64,000 bases of DNA, from NCBI RefSeq assembly GCF_000014805.1, contig NC_008570.1:997001-1061000 (forward strand). The letters run 5' to 3'. Positions 19,328 through 28,803 of this stretch are shown one piece after another. Positions within the stretch are counted from its first letter, which is position 1. The number at the start of each line of letters is the position of its first letter. A model generated the notes under the pieces. The model saw nothing but the letters and a program-made list of their open reading frames with translations, did no database searches and was not told the DNA's origin. The position numbers and the translations under genes were made by a program. Source of the DNA: Aeromonas hydrophila subsp. hydrophila ATCC 7966 (GTDB lineage Bacteria > Pseudomonadota > Gammaproteobacteria > Enterobacterales > Aeromonadaceae).

Positions 19328-20080
19328 GTTGCCCCAGACACAGCCGGTGTCGAGCGCCTTGATGTCCTGCTTGCCGGTGTTGCCCATCAGGGCAGCCCAG
19401 TGGCCGAACACCAGGATGGGGTCATCCACATGGTGCTCGCGCTGCTCAAACCAGGGGCGCAGGCCCGGGGTCGACTCCTTGGGGCCCTTCTTGCATTTGA
19501 AGTCGAGCCGGCCGTCGAAATAGCAGAAACGCATCCGGGTAAAGGTGTTGATGATGTAGCGGTAGCGCTCGATCCCGACCAGATCGTCCTGCCAGCCATC
19601 CGGCTGATCGCCATACATGTTGTGCAGCAGCCACTGGTACTGATCGCCGCGCAGCAGGCTCTCCACCTCGCGGGCGCAGTTGCGGGCGGTGCGGGCGTCC
19701 CACGCCGGGGAGATGCCGGCATGCACCATCATGATGGGTAAGTCGGGGTGCTCCGCCAGCAGTGGACGGTGGCGCAGCCACTCCAGCAGCTCGTCCCGGT
19801 CCGGTGCCTCCATCAGCTCCTGCAGCTTGTCTTTCTTCTTGAGCGGGGCGACGCCATCGGCGACCGCCAGCAGGTGCAGATCGTGGTTGCCGAGCACGGT
19901 GACGGCCCGGTTGCCCAGCCCCTTGACGAAGCGCAGGGTATTGAGCGAGTCCGGGCCGCGGGCGACCAGATCGCCGCACAGCCAGAGCACGTCGTTAGCG
20001 GGATCGAACTCGGCCAGATCCAGCAGACGGCGCAAGTCGTCGTAACAGCCCTGGATATCGCCAACAAAACAGTTCGCCAT
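19259..20080 (-). CDS. apaH: bis(5'-nucleosyl)-tetraphosphatase ApaH
   Basis: ApaH splits Ap4A symmetrically into two ADP and removes Np4 caps from RNA. The 273-residue protein is a calcineurin-like metallophosphatase: GDIQG at 7-11, GDLVARGPDS near 36-45, GNHD near 64-67, and VHAGI further on. It is the last gene of the lptD-surA-pdxA-rsmA-apaG-apaH operon, 6 bases after apaG. A second, incomplete copy of its last 22 codons lies just downstream. Confidence 0.96.
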   Translation of the reverse strand: MANCFVGDIQGCYDDLRRLLDLAEFDPANDVLWLCGDLVARGPDSLNTLRFVKGLGNRAVTVLGNHDLHLLAVADGVAPLKKKDKLQELMEAPDRDELLEWLRHRPLLAEHPDLPIMMVHAGISPAWDARTARNCAREVESLLRGDQYQWLLHNMYGDQPDGWQDDLVGIERYRYIINTFTRMRFCYFDGRLDFKCKKGPKESTPGLRPWFEQREHHVDDPILVFGHWAALMGNTGKQDIKALDTGCVWGNSLTLWRYEDDALIATPCPTYAK

Positions 20081-20086
20081 GAAACC

Positions 20087-20449
20087 TCAGTTGATAATGT
20101 GGGGGACGGCCAGCGTAAAGGGTGCGATGGGCGCCTCGAATTGCTGCCCCGACTCGCCTTGCAGGGTATAACTCCCTTCCATCACCCCGAGCGGAGTGGC
20201 CAGCGGCACGCCGCTTTGATAGCGGAAGGTCTCTCCCTCTGCGATCACCGGCTGCTCGCCGACCACGCCGGGGCCTTCGACTTCCAGCATCTTGCCATTG
20301 GCATCGGTGATGAGCCAGCGCCGGTGCAGCAGCTGCGCCGGGCCCGGCCCCAGGTTCTCGATCTCGATGAGATAGTGGAACTGGTAAGGGTCTTTGGAAT
20401 CCGCCACATAACGGGGGTATGGGCGGATGACTATGTGCGGAGTTGCCAC
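20087..20449 (-). CDS. apaG: ApaG-domain protein
   Basis: This 120-residue beta-sandwich protein (DUF525) resembles ApaG along its length: RNLG-like ENLGPGPAQLLHRRWLITDANG, then VEGPGVVGEQPVIAEGE and YTLQGESG. Biochemical function is not settled; it lies between rsmA and apaH throughout gammaproteobacteria. It starts with GTG at 20449, 4 bases after the rsmA stop, so translation is probably coupled. Confidence 0.93.
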   Translation of the reverse strand: MATPHIVIRPYPRYVADSKDPYQFHYLIEIENLGPGPAQLLHRRWLITDANGKMLEVEGPGVVGEQPVIAEGETFRYQSGVPLATPLGVMEGSYTLQGESGQQFEAPIAPFTLAVPHIIN

Positions 20450-20453
20450 GGGA

Positions 20454-21281
20454 TCAGGCCTGTTGCTGATCCGCCAGCCAGTTGGCGATCATGACGAACT
20501 GCTCGAGGGAGAGGTTCTCCGGGCGCAGGTTGCCATCGATACCAAGCTCGGTCAGCTGGGCGTCCGTGATGAAGTTGGAGAAGCTGTTGCGAATGGTCTT
20601 GCGACGCTGGCCGAAGCCCTCGGTGCAGACCCGGTTCAGGCAACGAATGTCTTTCGCGACGATGGTCGGGTTCTTGTGCGGGATCAGGCGCACCACGGCG
20701 GAATCCACCTTCGGTGCCGGCTTGAAGGCGCCAGGGCCCACTTCCAGCACAGGCACTACCTGACAGTAGTACTGGGTCATCACGCTCAGTCGGCCATAGG
20801 CCTTGCTGCCGGGGCCGGCGGCCAGACGCAGGACCACTTCCTTTTGCAGCATGAAGTGCATGTCCTCTACCCGGTCGGCGAACTCGCACAGGTGGAAGAT
20901 GAGCGGGGTGGAGATGTTGTAGGGCAGGTTGCCGAAGATGCGCAGCGGCCCCTTGCCTTCCCCCATCAGGGTGCCGAAGTCGAAGCGCATGGCATCGGCT
21001 TCGATGACGGTCAGCTTCTCCTTGAGGGTCGGGTGCTCGCGCAGGCGCGCCGCCAAGTCCCGGTCCAGCTCGACCACGGTCATCTTGTCCATCTGGGAGG
21101 CGACCGGCTCGGTCAGCGCGGCCAGACCCGGGCCGATCTCCACCAGGTTCTGACCCGGCTGCGGATTGATGGCGGCGACGATCTGATCGATCACGTAGCG
21201 ATCGTGCAAGAAGTTCTGACCGAAACGCTTACGGGCGGTGTGGCCCATGTGCACCTTGTTGCTCTGCACCTTACTGCTCAT
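20454..21281 (-). CDS. rsmA: 16S rRNA (adenine1518/1519-N6)-dimethyltransferase RsmA/KsgA
   Basis: RsmA dimethylates the two adjacent adenines in helix 45 of 16S rRNA. The 275-residue SAM-dependent enzyme has [10 protein letters not shown] near the N-terminus, [10 protein letters not shown] (SAM motif I), ELDRDLA and the catalytic NLPYNIST. Its start overlaps the pdxA 3' end by 11 bases, suggesting translational coupling. Confidence 0.97.
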   Translation of the reverse strand: MSSKVQSNKVHMGHTARKRFGQNFLHDRYVIDQIVAAINPQPGQNLVEIGPGLAALTEPVASQMDKMTVVELDRDLAARLREHPTLKEKLTVIEADAMRFDFGTLMGEGKGPLRIFGNLPYNISTPLIFHLCEFADRVEDMHFMLQKEVVLRLAAGPGSKAYGRLSVMTQYYCQVVPVLEVGPGAFKPAPKVDSAVVRLIPHKNPTIVAKDIRCLNRVCTEGFGQRRKTIRNSFSNFITDAQLTELGIDGNLRPENLSLEQFVMIANWLADQQQA

Positions 21282-22266
21282 ATCTTTTTTTCTCTACCAT
21301 CTTGATGGCGTGGTTGATCGCGGTGATCAGGCTGCCCGAGTCGGCGAGGCCCTTGCCTGCCAGATCCAGTGCGGTGCCGTGATCCACCGAAGTGCGGATG
21401 AAAGGAAGTCCAAGGGTGATATTGACCGAACTGCCGAAGCCCTTGTATTTGAGCACGGGCAGCCCCTGGTCGTGGTACATGGCGAGTACCGCATCCGCAT
21501 CCTTGAGGTATTTGTCCTGGAACAGGGTATCGGCCGGCAACGGGCCGACCAGATCGATCCCCTCCTGGCGAAGGCCTGCCAGGGCGGGTTCGATCACGTC
21601 AATCTCTTCACGGCCGAGATGGCCGCCTTCCCCGGCGTGGGGATTGAGGCCGCAGACGTAAATGCGGGGTGTGGCGATGCCGAATTTGCTCTTGAGATCC
21701 GCATCCAGGATGCGGATCACCTTGCCGAGCCGATCCTCGGTGATGGCCATCGCCACATAGGCCAGCGGAATGTGGGTGGTCGCCAGCGCGACCCGCAGTC
21801 CCTCGGTCGCCAGCAGCATCACCACGTCGGCGGTGCCCGACTGCTGGGCGAAGAACTCGGTGTGGCCGCTGAACGAGACGCCAGCCTGGTTGATGATCCC
21901 CTTGTGCACCGGCCCGGTCACCACGGCGGCAAACTCGCCGCTCATGTTGCCGTCGCAGGCGCGCTGCAGGGTGGCCAGCACGTAGGCACCGTTGCCCTCG
22001 TCGAGCATGCCCGGCACCACGGCGGCGCCGAGGGGAACCGGACATACGGTGAGGGTACCGGCCCGCTGCGGGCGGGCAGGCTGGTCGGCATCATAGGGCT
22101 GCAGCTCGATGGGCAGCCCCAGCAGGGCAGCCCGCTCGCGCAGCAGCGCCGGATCGGCGATCACCACCAGCTGGTGCGGCCAATCCTGCTGGGCAATCTG
22201 CAGCACCAGATCCGGGCCGATCCCGGCCGGTTCACCCGGGGTGATGGCTAGACGACGACAACTCAT
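21271..22266 (-). CDS. pdxA: 4-hydroxythreonine-4-phosphate dehydrogenase PdxA
   Basis: PdxA oxidises 4-phosphohydroxy-L-threonine in pyridoxal-phosphate synthesis. The 331-residue protein begins with [13 protein letters not shown] and has the metal-binding GHTEFF and NPHAGEGGH histidines and the [17 protein letters not shown]-terminal motif. Its ATG overlaps the surA stop codon; rsmA overlaps its own end. Confidence 0.97.
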   Translation of the reverse strand: MSCRRLAITPGEPAGIGPDLVLQIAQQDWPHQLVVIADPALLRERAALLGLPIELQPYDADQPARPQRAGTLTVCPVPLGAAVVPGMLDEGNGAYVLATLQRACDGNMSGEFAAVVTGPVHKGIINQAGVSFSGHTEFFAQQSGTADVVMLLATEGLRVALATTHIPLAYVAMAITEDRLGKVIRILDADLKSKFGIATPRIYVCGLNPHAGEGGHLGREEIDVIEPALAGLRQEGIDLVGPLPADTLFQDKYLKDADAVLAMYHDQGLPVLKYKGFGSSVNITLGLPFIRTSVDHGTALDLAGKGLADSGSLITAINHAIKMVEKKRYEQ

Positions 22267-23570
22267 CAGCTGCCGGCGCCTTCGATCTGGATGTAGGCCT
22301 CGTCACGCAGCTCGTCCAGCCAGGCCTGGGACTCTTCGGTGAAGCGACGGTTGTAGATCAGCTGATAGGCACGCTGCTCCTGGGCCTTGTTGGTGGCATC
22401 CTGGCTGCGGCGCTCTTCCAGCTGGACGATGTGCCAGCCGTGGGTGGTGCGGAAGGGTTCGCTGATCTGGCCCGGTTGCAGGCGGTTGACCATGTCGCGG
22501 AACTCCGGCACATAGACATTGGGATCAGACCAGCCCAGTTCGCCACCCTGCACCGCAGAACCCGGATCTTCGGAGTACTTCTCCGCCAGGCTGGCAAAGC
22601 TGGCCTTGCCGCTCTTGATGTCGTGCAGGATGCCGTCCAGCATGCCCTTGGCTTTTTCTTCGCTCAGGATGATGGAGGGCTTGATCAGGATGTGACGGGC
22701 GCGCACTTCGGTCTGCACGACCTGCTGCTGGCCCTTGGTGTCGAACACCTTGATGATGTGCAGGCCGGCGCCGGAGCGCAGCGGGCCGACGATGTCGCCC
22801 TTCTTGGTGCCTTGCACGGCCTCGGCCATCAGGGTCGGCATCTCCTGCGGGCTCATCCAGCCCCAGTCACCCCCTTCCAGCGCCTTGGGTCCGCTGCTCT
22901 CGGCAATGGCCATCTTGCGGAAGTCGGCGCCCTGCTTGAGGGCGGCCAGGATGCGTTCAATCTTGCTCTTGGCGGCGTTGAGCTGCTCGGCGCTCGGGTT
23001 GTCCGGCAGGGCAACCTGGATGTGGCCGACATGGTATTGCTGCTGTTGCTGACCCTGCTTGGCGAGGATGTCGACCACCTGCTTCACCTCCTGCTCGGAG
23101 ATGTTGATGCGGCGGCGCACCTGATTGCGGCGCACCTCGTTCATCAGGATCTCGCGGCGCACCTCTTCCCGATACTGGGCATAGGTCAGCCCTTCACGGG
23201 CCAGCTGGGCCCGCAGCTGATCCAGGGTCATCTTGTTGTCGGCGGCGATGCTCTGGATAGCCTGCTCCAGCTGGGTATCGCTGATCTTGAGGCCCTGACG
23301 ATCCGCCAGTTGCAGTTGCAGGCTCTCCTGGATCAGCCGATCCAGTGCCTGTTTGCGCAGGGTGGCGTCATCGGGCAGGGACTGGCCGCTCTCCTGGGCA
23401 GAGGCTTTCACCTTCTGCACCAGCGCTTCCTGCTGGCTTGCCAGCACCACGTCCTTGTTGACCACGGCAAGCACCTTGTCCATCAGTTCGGGGGCGGCGA
23501 AGGCACCCTGGCTCATGGCTCCGAACAGGCCTGCAGTCAGCAGGGAAATCAACGTCTTCTTCATATCCAT
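22266..23570 (-). CDS. surA: periplasmic chaperone and peptidyl-prolyl isomerase SurA
   Basis: SurA escorts outer-membrane proteins, LptD among them, across the periplasm. The 434-residue protein has a signal peptide ending at about [10 protein letters not shown], a long N-terminal chaperone domain and two parvulin domains. The second contains [22 protein letters not shown]. Two ATG codons two residues apart could serve as start (23570 or 23564). It is directly downstream of lptD, its main client. Confidence 0.96.
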   Translation of the reverse strand: MDMKKTLISLLTAGLFGAMSQGAFAAPELMDKVLAVVNKDVVLASQQEALVQKVKASAQESGQSLPDDATLRKQALDRLIQESLQLQLADRQGLKISDTQLEQAIQSIAADNKMTLDQLRAQLAREGLTYAQYREEVRREILMNEVRRNQVRRRINISEQEVKQVVDILAKQGQQQQQYHVGHIQVALPDNPSAEQLNAAKSKIERILAALKQGADFRKMAIAESSGPKALEGGDWGWMSPQEMPTLMAEAVQGTKKGDIVGPLRSGAGLHIIKVFDTKGQQQVVQTEVRARHILIKPSIILSEEKAKGMLDGILHDIKSGKASFASLAEKYSEDPGSAVQGGELGWSDPNVYVPEFRDMVNRLQPGQISEPFRTTHGWHIVQLEERRSQDATNKAQEQRAYQLIYNRRFTEESQAWLDELRDEAYIQIEGAGS

Positions 23571-23594
23571 CTCTCAAGGCGTTTGCCAGACCGC

Positions 23595-26027
23595 TTATTG
23601 ATCTCGCAGGTTAAACGGACGAATGTAAGGCAGTGCTTCGGTGTCCAGGGAAGTGCCCTTGGAGCCGGTACCCACGCTACCCAATCCTTTCATTTCAAAC
23701 TGAATGCCCAGACTGCGCTCCGAGGTCGGACGCATGGTCACGTTGTCCGGAGTGTTGACCCACTCCAGGTTGAAGTTGATGCTCCAGCAGCAGGAGTCGT
23801 ACTTCAGGCCTACCTTGCGATCAGACTTCACGCTCTGATTCAGCTCCTGATAGTAACCCCCGTACAGGTGCCACTGGTCGTTGAGCGGGGTAGTCAACAG
23901 CAGGCCGATCTGGTTGAGGTCGGTTACCTGTCCCTTGTTTTCAAGATCGTAGTTGGCATCGCGCACGAAACGATGGTTCAGCTGGCTGATCAGCTTCTCG
24001 CGGCGATACTCGAGGGCGCTGTTGGCGGAGCTGAGCCGGCTCTGGTCCACATCATATTGCGCGCCGGCATGGGCAAACCACTGCTCGTTGATCTTGGCAT
24101 CCCCCTCGAAGGAGAGCGGGGAGCGGGTGTTGGTGGTCAGGGTCTCGCTGGGATAGAGCTTGACCCTGGGCGCAACAAAATCGAAAGCTTGGGCAACGGC
24201 CAGCCGAATTCGTTCATCACCGGCCTCATCATATACCCGGCTGGTGAGACCGATGGAGACTCTGTTGGAGTCGCTGATGCGATCCAGGCCCGCGTAGCGG
24301 CGGTCGCTGAACAGGCTGTAGTAGTCCTGACGCATGCTGGTGGAGTCATAGACACCTATGTTGTCCTGGTTCTTGTAGGGCACATAGAGGTACTGGAACT
24401 CTGGCTCCAGGGTCTGGTTGGCATCGCCGCCGAACCAGTTCTGGTTGCGCTCGAAGGTCATGCCGCCCTTGAGGCGGAAGGAGGGCAGAGTGCGGGTGAT
24501 GATCCCTTCGTCCAGGGTGACCCCGTTGCCGTTTTCAGGAGTAAAGCGGCTGACAAAGGTCTGGCTCATGTTGTCCGGCACTTCCTGATCGTAACGGGTG
24601 TACATCAGCTTGTACTGGCTGTCGAGGTAGTAGCCTGCCTCGTTGATGAGCGGCATGGTCAGGGTCGGGGCCGTGTAGACCCGGGTGCCGGTGTAGGCAC
24701 CGCCCTGGTTCTGGGCGATGGCCTGGGCGTTGTTGTAGCCGAACTTGGTGATCTCGGTGTTCCAGGCCAGATCGTACCAGCTGCCTTGCTGGTAATAGTT
24801 GTGGTCGATGCGCGGCATCAACTCGTGGGGCTGCTGGGCGCTGGCCAGCAGGATCTGGTAGGTGCGCACCTCGGTGTTGATGTTCCAGTTGGGCTGGAAG
24901 TAACCGGCCATCAGGGACTGCTGTAACTGGTTCTCGACCTGAGTGCCCACCTTGGGGGAGAAGTCGTTGAAGTAGTTGTAATCCCGGTCCCGCACCTTGG
25001 TGTAGTCGAGCGACACCCGCATGGCGTTGTCGGCAAACAGCGAGGTGTGGTTGGCGTTGAGCAGGTAGCGGTGACCGTCAGACATGGCCTGGTTGAGGCT
25101 CGGGGTCTCGTCGTACTGCTTGTCGTTGGCCAGGTTCTCGAAATAGAGGCTGCCGACGTGGGCCGGATCCGGCATGTAGCGGAACTGTACCTGTTCCATC
25201 AGGCCCCGTCTGTCCATAAAACGGGAGGTGATGGTGGCATCGTAGTTGGGGGCTATGTTCCAGTAGAACGGCTGGGTGATGTCCATGCCGTTCTTGGAGC
25301 TCTGAGTATAACCCGGGTAGAGCAGGCCCGTCTTGCGTTCATCCTTGATGGGGAAGTTGATGTACGGGAAGTAGAACACCGGGTAGTCGTAGAGCCAGAG
25401 ACTGGCGTTCCAGGCCTCCCCGAACACCTCGGTCTGATCGATGTCGATGCTGCCCGCCTTCAGGGTCCACACTTCCTGACCCGGCGGGCAGGTGGTGTAC
25501 TGGGCCCCTTCCAGGGTGATGTTCTGGTTGTTGTTGGTCATGGTGACCCGGTCGGCTGAGCCGCGCACCGGCGAGCCATGCACCTGATACTTGCCCTCTT
25601 CCAGCTCGGAGTTCTTGGTATCCAGGTTGGATTTCAGGGTCTTGTCGCTGGTGACCGTGATCTGGCCATCGTTGTAGTAGATGTTGCCGATGGCGATGAC
25701 GTCCCGGCTCTTCTGATCGAGCTCGGCGTAGTCGGAATCGAACTTGCGTACGCCCTGGCGCACCTTGACGTCGCCCTGGTAGACGGCAGTGCCGCCCTGC
25801 TTGGCTTCGAGCCGATCGGCATCCACTTCCACGGGTTGGGCGTTGGCGTCCTTGCCGGGCGCCAGCTTCTCAATCTTGGGGACATAGTCATAGCAGAGCC
25901 CGTCCAGGATCCCGGTGGCGGGCGGCGGCGTCAGCGGCGCCGCCTGCACGATGGCCGGGGTCAGGGCTGGAACAAGGCTGATGGTCAGGGCGATGGGATA
26001 GGAGTATCCCAGTGTCCGTTTTGTCAT
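23595..26027 (-). CDS. lptD: LPS-assembly outer-membrane protein LptD
   Basis: LptD with LptE inserts lipopolysaccharide into the outer leaflet. The 810-residue protein has a signal peptide, an OstA/LptA-like beta-jellyroll region (about 65-200) and a large C-terminal barrel. Four cysteines match the two inter-domain disulfides of the family: one in LCYDY near the N-terminus, one in TTCPPG, and the adjacent pair in DSCCWS. First gene of the six-gene minus-strand operon; the divergent amgK starts about 175 bases away. Confidence 0.97.
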   Translation of the reverse strand: MTKRTLGYSYPIALTISLVPALTPAIVQAAPLTPPPATGILDGLCYDYVPKIEKLAPGKDANAQPVEVDADRLEAKQGGTAVYQGDVKVRQGVRKFDSDYAELDQKSRDVIAIGNIYYNDGQITVTSDKTLKSNLDTKNSELEEGKYQVHGSPVRGSADRVTMTNNNQNITLEGAQYTTCPPGQEVWTLKAGSIDIDQTEVFGEAWNASLWLYDYPVFYFPYINFPIKDERKTGLLYPGYTQSSKNGMDITQPFYWNIAPNYDATITSRFMDRRGLMEQVQFRYMPDPAHVGSLYFENLANDKQYDETPSLNQAMSDGHRYLLNANHTSLFADNAMRVSLDYTKVRDRDYNYFNDFSPKVGTQVENQLQQSLMAGYFQPNWNINTEVRTYQILLASAQQPHELMPRIDHNYYQQGSWYDLAWNTEITKFGYNNAQAIAQNQGGAYTGTRVYTAPTLTMPLINEAGYYLDSQYKLMYTRYDQEVPDNMSQTFVSRFTPENGNGVTLDEGIITRTLPSFRLKGGMTFERNQNWFGGDANQTLEPEFQYLYVPYKNQDNIGVYDSTSMRQDYYSLFSDRRYAGLDRISDSNRVSIGLTSRVYDEAGDERIRLAVAQAFDFVAPRVKLYPSETLTTNTRSPLSFEGDAKINEQWFAHAGAQYDVDQSRLSSANSALEYRREKLISQLNHRFVRDANYDLENKGQVTDLNQIGLLLTTPLNDQWHLYGGYYQELNQSVKSDRKVGLKYDSCCWSINFNLEWVNTPDNVTMRPTSERSLGIQFEMKGLGSVGTGSKGTSLDTEALPYIRPFNLRDQ

Positions 26028-26099
26028 GTGAAAGACTCGCGCAATCCGTGGTAGCTACGGCTGATTCAAGACATGCATTTTACGACAGGATTCATCGAG

Positions 26100-26127
26100 T
26101 TGACATTGCATGTCATTGCTTTATGTT
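26100..26127 (+). promoter_or_regulatory. candidate sigma-70 promoter for amgK-murU
   Basis: TTGACA (26100-26105) is followed after 16 bases by TATGTT (26122-26127), 75 bases before the amgK start. It lies in the divergent lptD-amgK region. Confidence 0.5.
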
Positions 26128-26201
26128 AGCCGGCAATGATAAAGCATTATTGCGGCCAGGGCTAACAGCCAAGTGCTGCTTTCCAATTTGGTCCCCGACT
26201 T

Positions 26202-27212
26202 ATGCACGATCGCGATTCCCTCTTGTTGCACTGGGCGCGCCGGATTTCCGGTGATGCCAGCCTGCAGTTGACCCTCATTTCCGGTGACGCCAGTTTTCGC
26301 CGCTACCACCGTGGCGGTGGCCTGATCTGGGTGGATGCCAATCCTGAAACCGAAAAAAATCATGAGTTTGTCCGCAATGCCTCGGCCCTGCATGCCGGTG
26401 GCCTGCTGGCCCCCGAGGTGCGGGCGGTGGACTATGAGCAGGGGCTGCTGGCGGTGACGGATCTGGGGGACACCCAGCTTATCGGCTGCCTGAACGCAGA
26501 CAACGTGCTGGCCTGGTACGGCAAGGCTATCGCGTTGCTGCCCCGTCTCGGCGCTGTTGAACTGGACCTTGAGCCTTTTGATTCCGCCTTTATGGCGCGG
26601 GAGAACAGCATTTTCCCCGAGTGGCTGCTGGGTCACCATCTGCAACTGGCCCTGAGCGATGAAGAGCAGCAGTTGCTCGCTGAGACCTTCGCCTGCCTCA
26701 CCGAGAACAACCTGGCCCAGCCGCAGGGGGTGATGCACCGGGATTTTCACAGCCGCAACCTGATGGTGTGCAGTGGCGAGACCCCGGCCGACAGCCGGCT
26801 GGCGGTGATCGACTTCCAGGACATGGTCACAGGCCCGCTCAGCTATGACCTGGTCTCGCTGCTGAAAGACTGCTACGTGCGCTGGCCGGGCACGGTGATT
26901 GAACAGGGCATGCGGCAGGGCTTCGATACCCTGCAGCAGGCCAAGCTGCTGGGCGAGCTCGATTACGCCGCGTTTCGTCGCGCCGCCGACCTGACCGGCA
27001 TGCAGCGCCACCTCAAGGCGGCGGGCATCTTCACCCGTCTCTACCACCGCGATGGCAAGGCCGGCTACCTCAAGGACATTCCCCGCACCCTCGGCTATGT
27101 GGTGGATGTCTGCCACAGCCATGGCGCGACCTTCCCGGTGCTGGGCCGCTTCGGCCAGTGGCTGGCGCAGGTGGTGCTGCCCGGGCTGGTCCGCAGCGGA
27201 GTAACGTCATGA
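26202..27212 (+). CDS. amgK: MurNAc/GlcNAc anomeric kinase AmgK
   Basis: AmgK phosphorylates the anomeric carbon of MurNAc and GlcNAc released during cell-wall turnover. The 336-residue aminoglycoside-phosphotransferase-fold protein has the catalytic loop HRDFHSRNLM and the metal-binding DFQD. The pairing with murU supports AmgK rather than a generic kinase. The stop overlaps the murU start (ATGA). Confidence 0.92.
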   Translation: MHDRDSLLLHWARRISGDASLQLTLISGDASFRRYHRGGGLIWVDANPETEKNHEFVRNASALHAGGLLAPEVRAVDYEQGLLAVTDLGDTQLIGCLNADNVLAWYGKAIALLPRLGAVELDLEPFDSAFMARENSIFPEWLLGHHLQLALSDEEQQLLAETFACLTENNLAQPQGVMHRDFHSRNLMVCSGETPADSRLAVIDFQDMVTGPLSYDLVSLLKDCYVRWPGTVIEQGMRQGFDTLQQAKLLGELDYAAFRRAADLTGMQRHLKAAGIFTRLYHRDGKAGYLKDIPRTLGYVVDVCHSHGATFPVLGRFGQWLAQVVLPGLVRSGVTS

Positions 27213-27877
27213 AGGCGATGATCCTGGCTGCCGGTCGCGGCGAGCGGATGCGCCCGCTCACCGACAGCCTGCCCAAGCCGCTGCTGGCGGTGGGAGGCAA
27301 GCCGCTCATCGTGCACCATATCGAAAAGCTCAAGGCTGCCGGTGTGACCGACCTGGTCATCAACCACGCCTGGCTCGGCCACAAGCTGGTAGAGGCCCTC
27401 GGCGATGGCCGTCAGTTCGGCGTCGACATTCAATGGTCGGCGGAGGAGAGCGCGCTGGAGACCGCCGGCGGCATCATTCAGGCGTTTCCGCTGCTGGGGG
27501 CTGAGCCGTTTCTGGTGATCAACGGCGATACCTGGCTCGATCTGGACTACCGCACTCTGGTGACCCAGCCGCTGGGCACGGATCTGGCCCACCTCTGGCT
27601 GGTGCCCAACCCGCCGCAGCATCCGGCAGGGGACTTTGCGCTGCAGGCGGGCAAGGTGGTCGATACCCAGGCGCTGACCTTCAGCGGAGTCGGACTCTAT
27701 GATCCCGCCGCCTTTGCCGGACTCCCGCCGGGGGCGCGCAAGCTGGCGCCGCTGCTGCGGGAGTGGATGGCACAAGGCCGGGTGGGCGGCAGCCTGCTGG
27801 CCGGCGAGTGGCGCGACATCGGCACGGTGGCGCGGCTGCAGGCGCTGGACGATCAGTTGCAAGGACGCACTCATTAA
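27209..27877 (+). CDS. murU: N-acetylmuramate alpha-1-phosphate uridylyltransferase MurU
   Basis: MurU converts MurNAc-1-phosphate to UDP-MurNAc, completing the recycling route that bypasses the fosfomycin-sensitive steps. The 222-residue nucleotidyltransferase begins MKAMILAAGRGERMRPLTDSLPKPLL, with the GXGXRMXPLT nucleotide site and the NGDTW metal motif. The ATG at 27209 overlaps the amgK stop; the longer upstream frame lies inside amgK. Confidence 0.92.
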   Translation: MKAMILAAGRGERMRPLTDSLPKPLLAVGGKPLIVHHIEKLKAAGVTDLVINHAWLGHKLVEALGDGRQFGVDIQWSAEESALETAGGIIQAFPLLGAEPFLVINGDTWLDLDYRTLVTQPLGTDLAHLWLVPNPPQHPAGDFALQAGKVVDTQALTFSGVGLYDPAAFAGLPPGARKLAPLLREWMAQGRVGGSLLAGEWRDIGTVARLQALDDQLQGRTH

Positions 27878-27896
27878 TTTCACGAGGTCTTGAACC

Positions 27897-28727
27897 ATGC
27901 GTATTTGGGGTAAGGTGCTTGGCGCCTTCTTCGGTTTTCTGCTCGGCAATATCTTCGGTGCCTTGCTGGGCCTCTGGATCGGCCACCGTTTCGATCGTGG
28001 CATGGGCTTGAATTTTCGCCGCGCGCCTACCCAGCAGCAACAGGCGGTCTTCTTCCACGCCACCTTCGCCGTCATGGGCCACATCGCCAAGGCGAGCGGC
28101 CAGGTGACCGAGCAGGAGATCCGGGTCGCCTCCAACCTGATGGATCGGATGCGGCTGGCAGGCGAGCAGCGTGCTCGCGCCCAGGAGTCGTTCCGCCAGG
28201 GCAAGGAGGCGGACTTCCCGCTGCGGGAGACCCTGGCCGAGTTTCGCCGTGCCAGCCAGGGCCAGCGCGATATCCTGCGTTTCTTCCTCGAGGTGCAGCT
28301 GCAGGCCGCCTTCGCCGATGGCAAGGTCGAGGCCAACGAGCGCGCCATCCTGCACACCATCGCCGACGAGCTGGGCTTCAGCCGCATCGAGCTGGCCCGC
28401 ATTCTGGCGATGGCCGAGGCGCAGATGAACTTCTTCAACCGGGCGCACGGTGGCCAGTATCAGGATGGCGGGCACGGCGGGCAGCAGTACCGTCAGGAGG
28501 CCCCCTCCCGTGACCGGCTCAAGGATGCCTACCAGCTGTTGGGGGTGAGCGAGAGCGACAGCGATCAGGAGATCAAGCGCGCCTATCGCAAGGAGATGAG
28601 CAAGCATCACCCGGACAAGCTGGCCGCCAAGGGCTTGCCGCCGGAGATGATGGAAATGGCCAAGGAGAAGACCCAGGAGATCCAGCAGGCCTGGGAGTGG
28701 ATCCGCGAGGCGCGCGGCATTCGCTGA
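27897..28727 (+). CDS. djlA: membrane-anchored DnaJ-like co-chaperone DjlA
   Basis: DjlA is a type III J-protein of the inner membrane that stimulates DnaK. The 276-residue protein has an N-terminal glycine-patterned membrane segment (about 6-28), a TerB-like helical domain (about 55-165), a Gly/Gln-rich linker and a C-terminal J domain with the HPD motif in KHHPDK. It starts 19 bases after murU. Confidence 0.95.
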   Translation: MRIWGKVLGAFFGFLLGNIFGALLGLWIGHRFDRGMGLNFRRAPTQQQQAVFFHATFAVMGHIAKASGQVTEQEIRVASNLMDRMRLAGEQRARAQESFRQGKEADFPLRETLAEFRRASQGQRDILRFFLEVQLQAAFADGKVEANERAILHTIADELGFSRIELARILAMAEAQMNFFNRAHGGQYQDGGHGGQQYRQEAPSRDRLKDAYQLLGVSESDSDQEIKRAYRKEMSKHHPDKLAAKGLPPEMMEMAKEKTQEIQQAWEWIREARGIR

Positions 28728-28747
28728 GCGCCCCTTCGTCAGCCATA

Positions 28748-28776
28748 AAAAATGCCCGTCACTGACGGGCATTTTT
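28748..28776. terminator. bidirectional terminator
   Basis: A 13-bp perfect stem (AAAAATGCCCGTC / GACGGGCATTTTT) with an ACT loop separates the converging djlA (+) and purine permease (-). Confidence 0.9.
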
Positions 28777-28803
28777 GTTTGCGCTGTGTTTGTGCGTCAC
28801 GGC

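Noticed and set aside
22431..24926. An 831-codon plus-strand frame opposite surA and lptD
   Set aside because: Shadow of two well-supported essential genes; no motif of its own.
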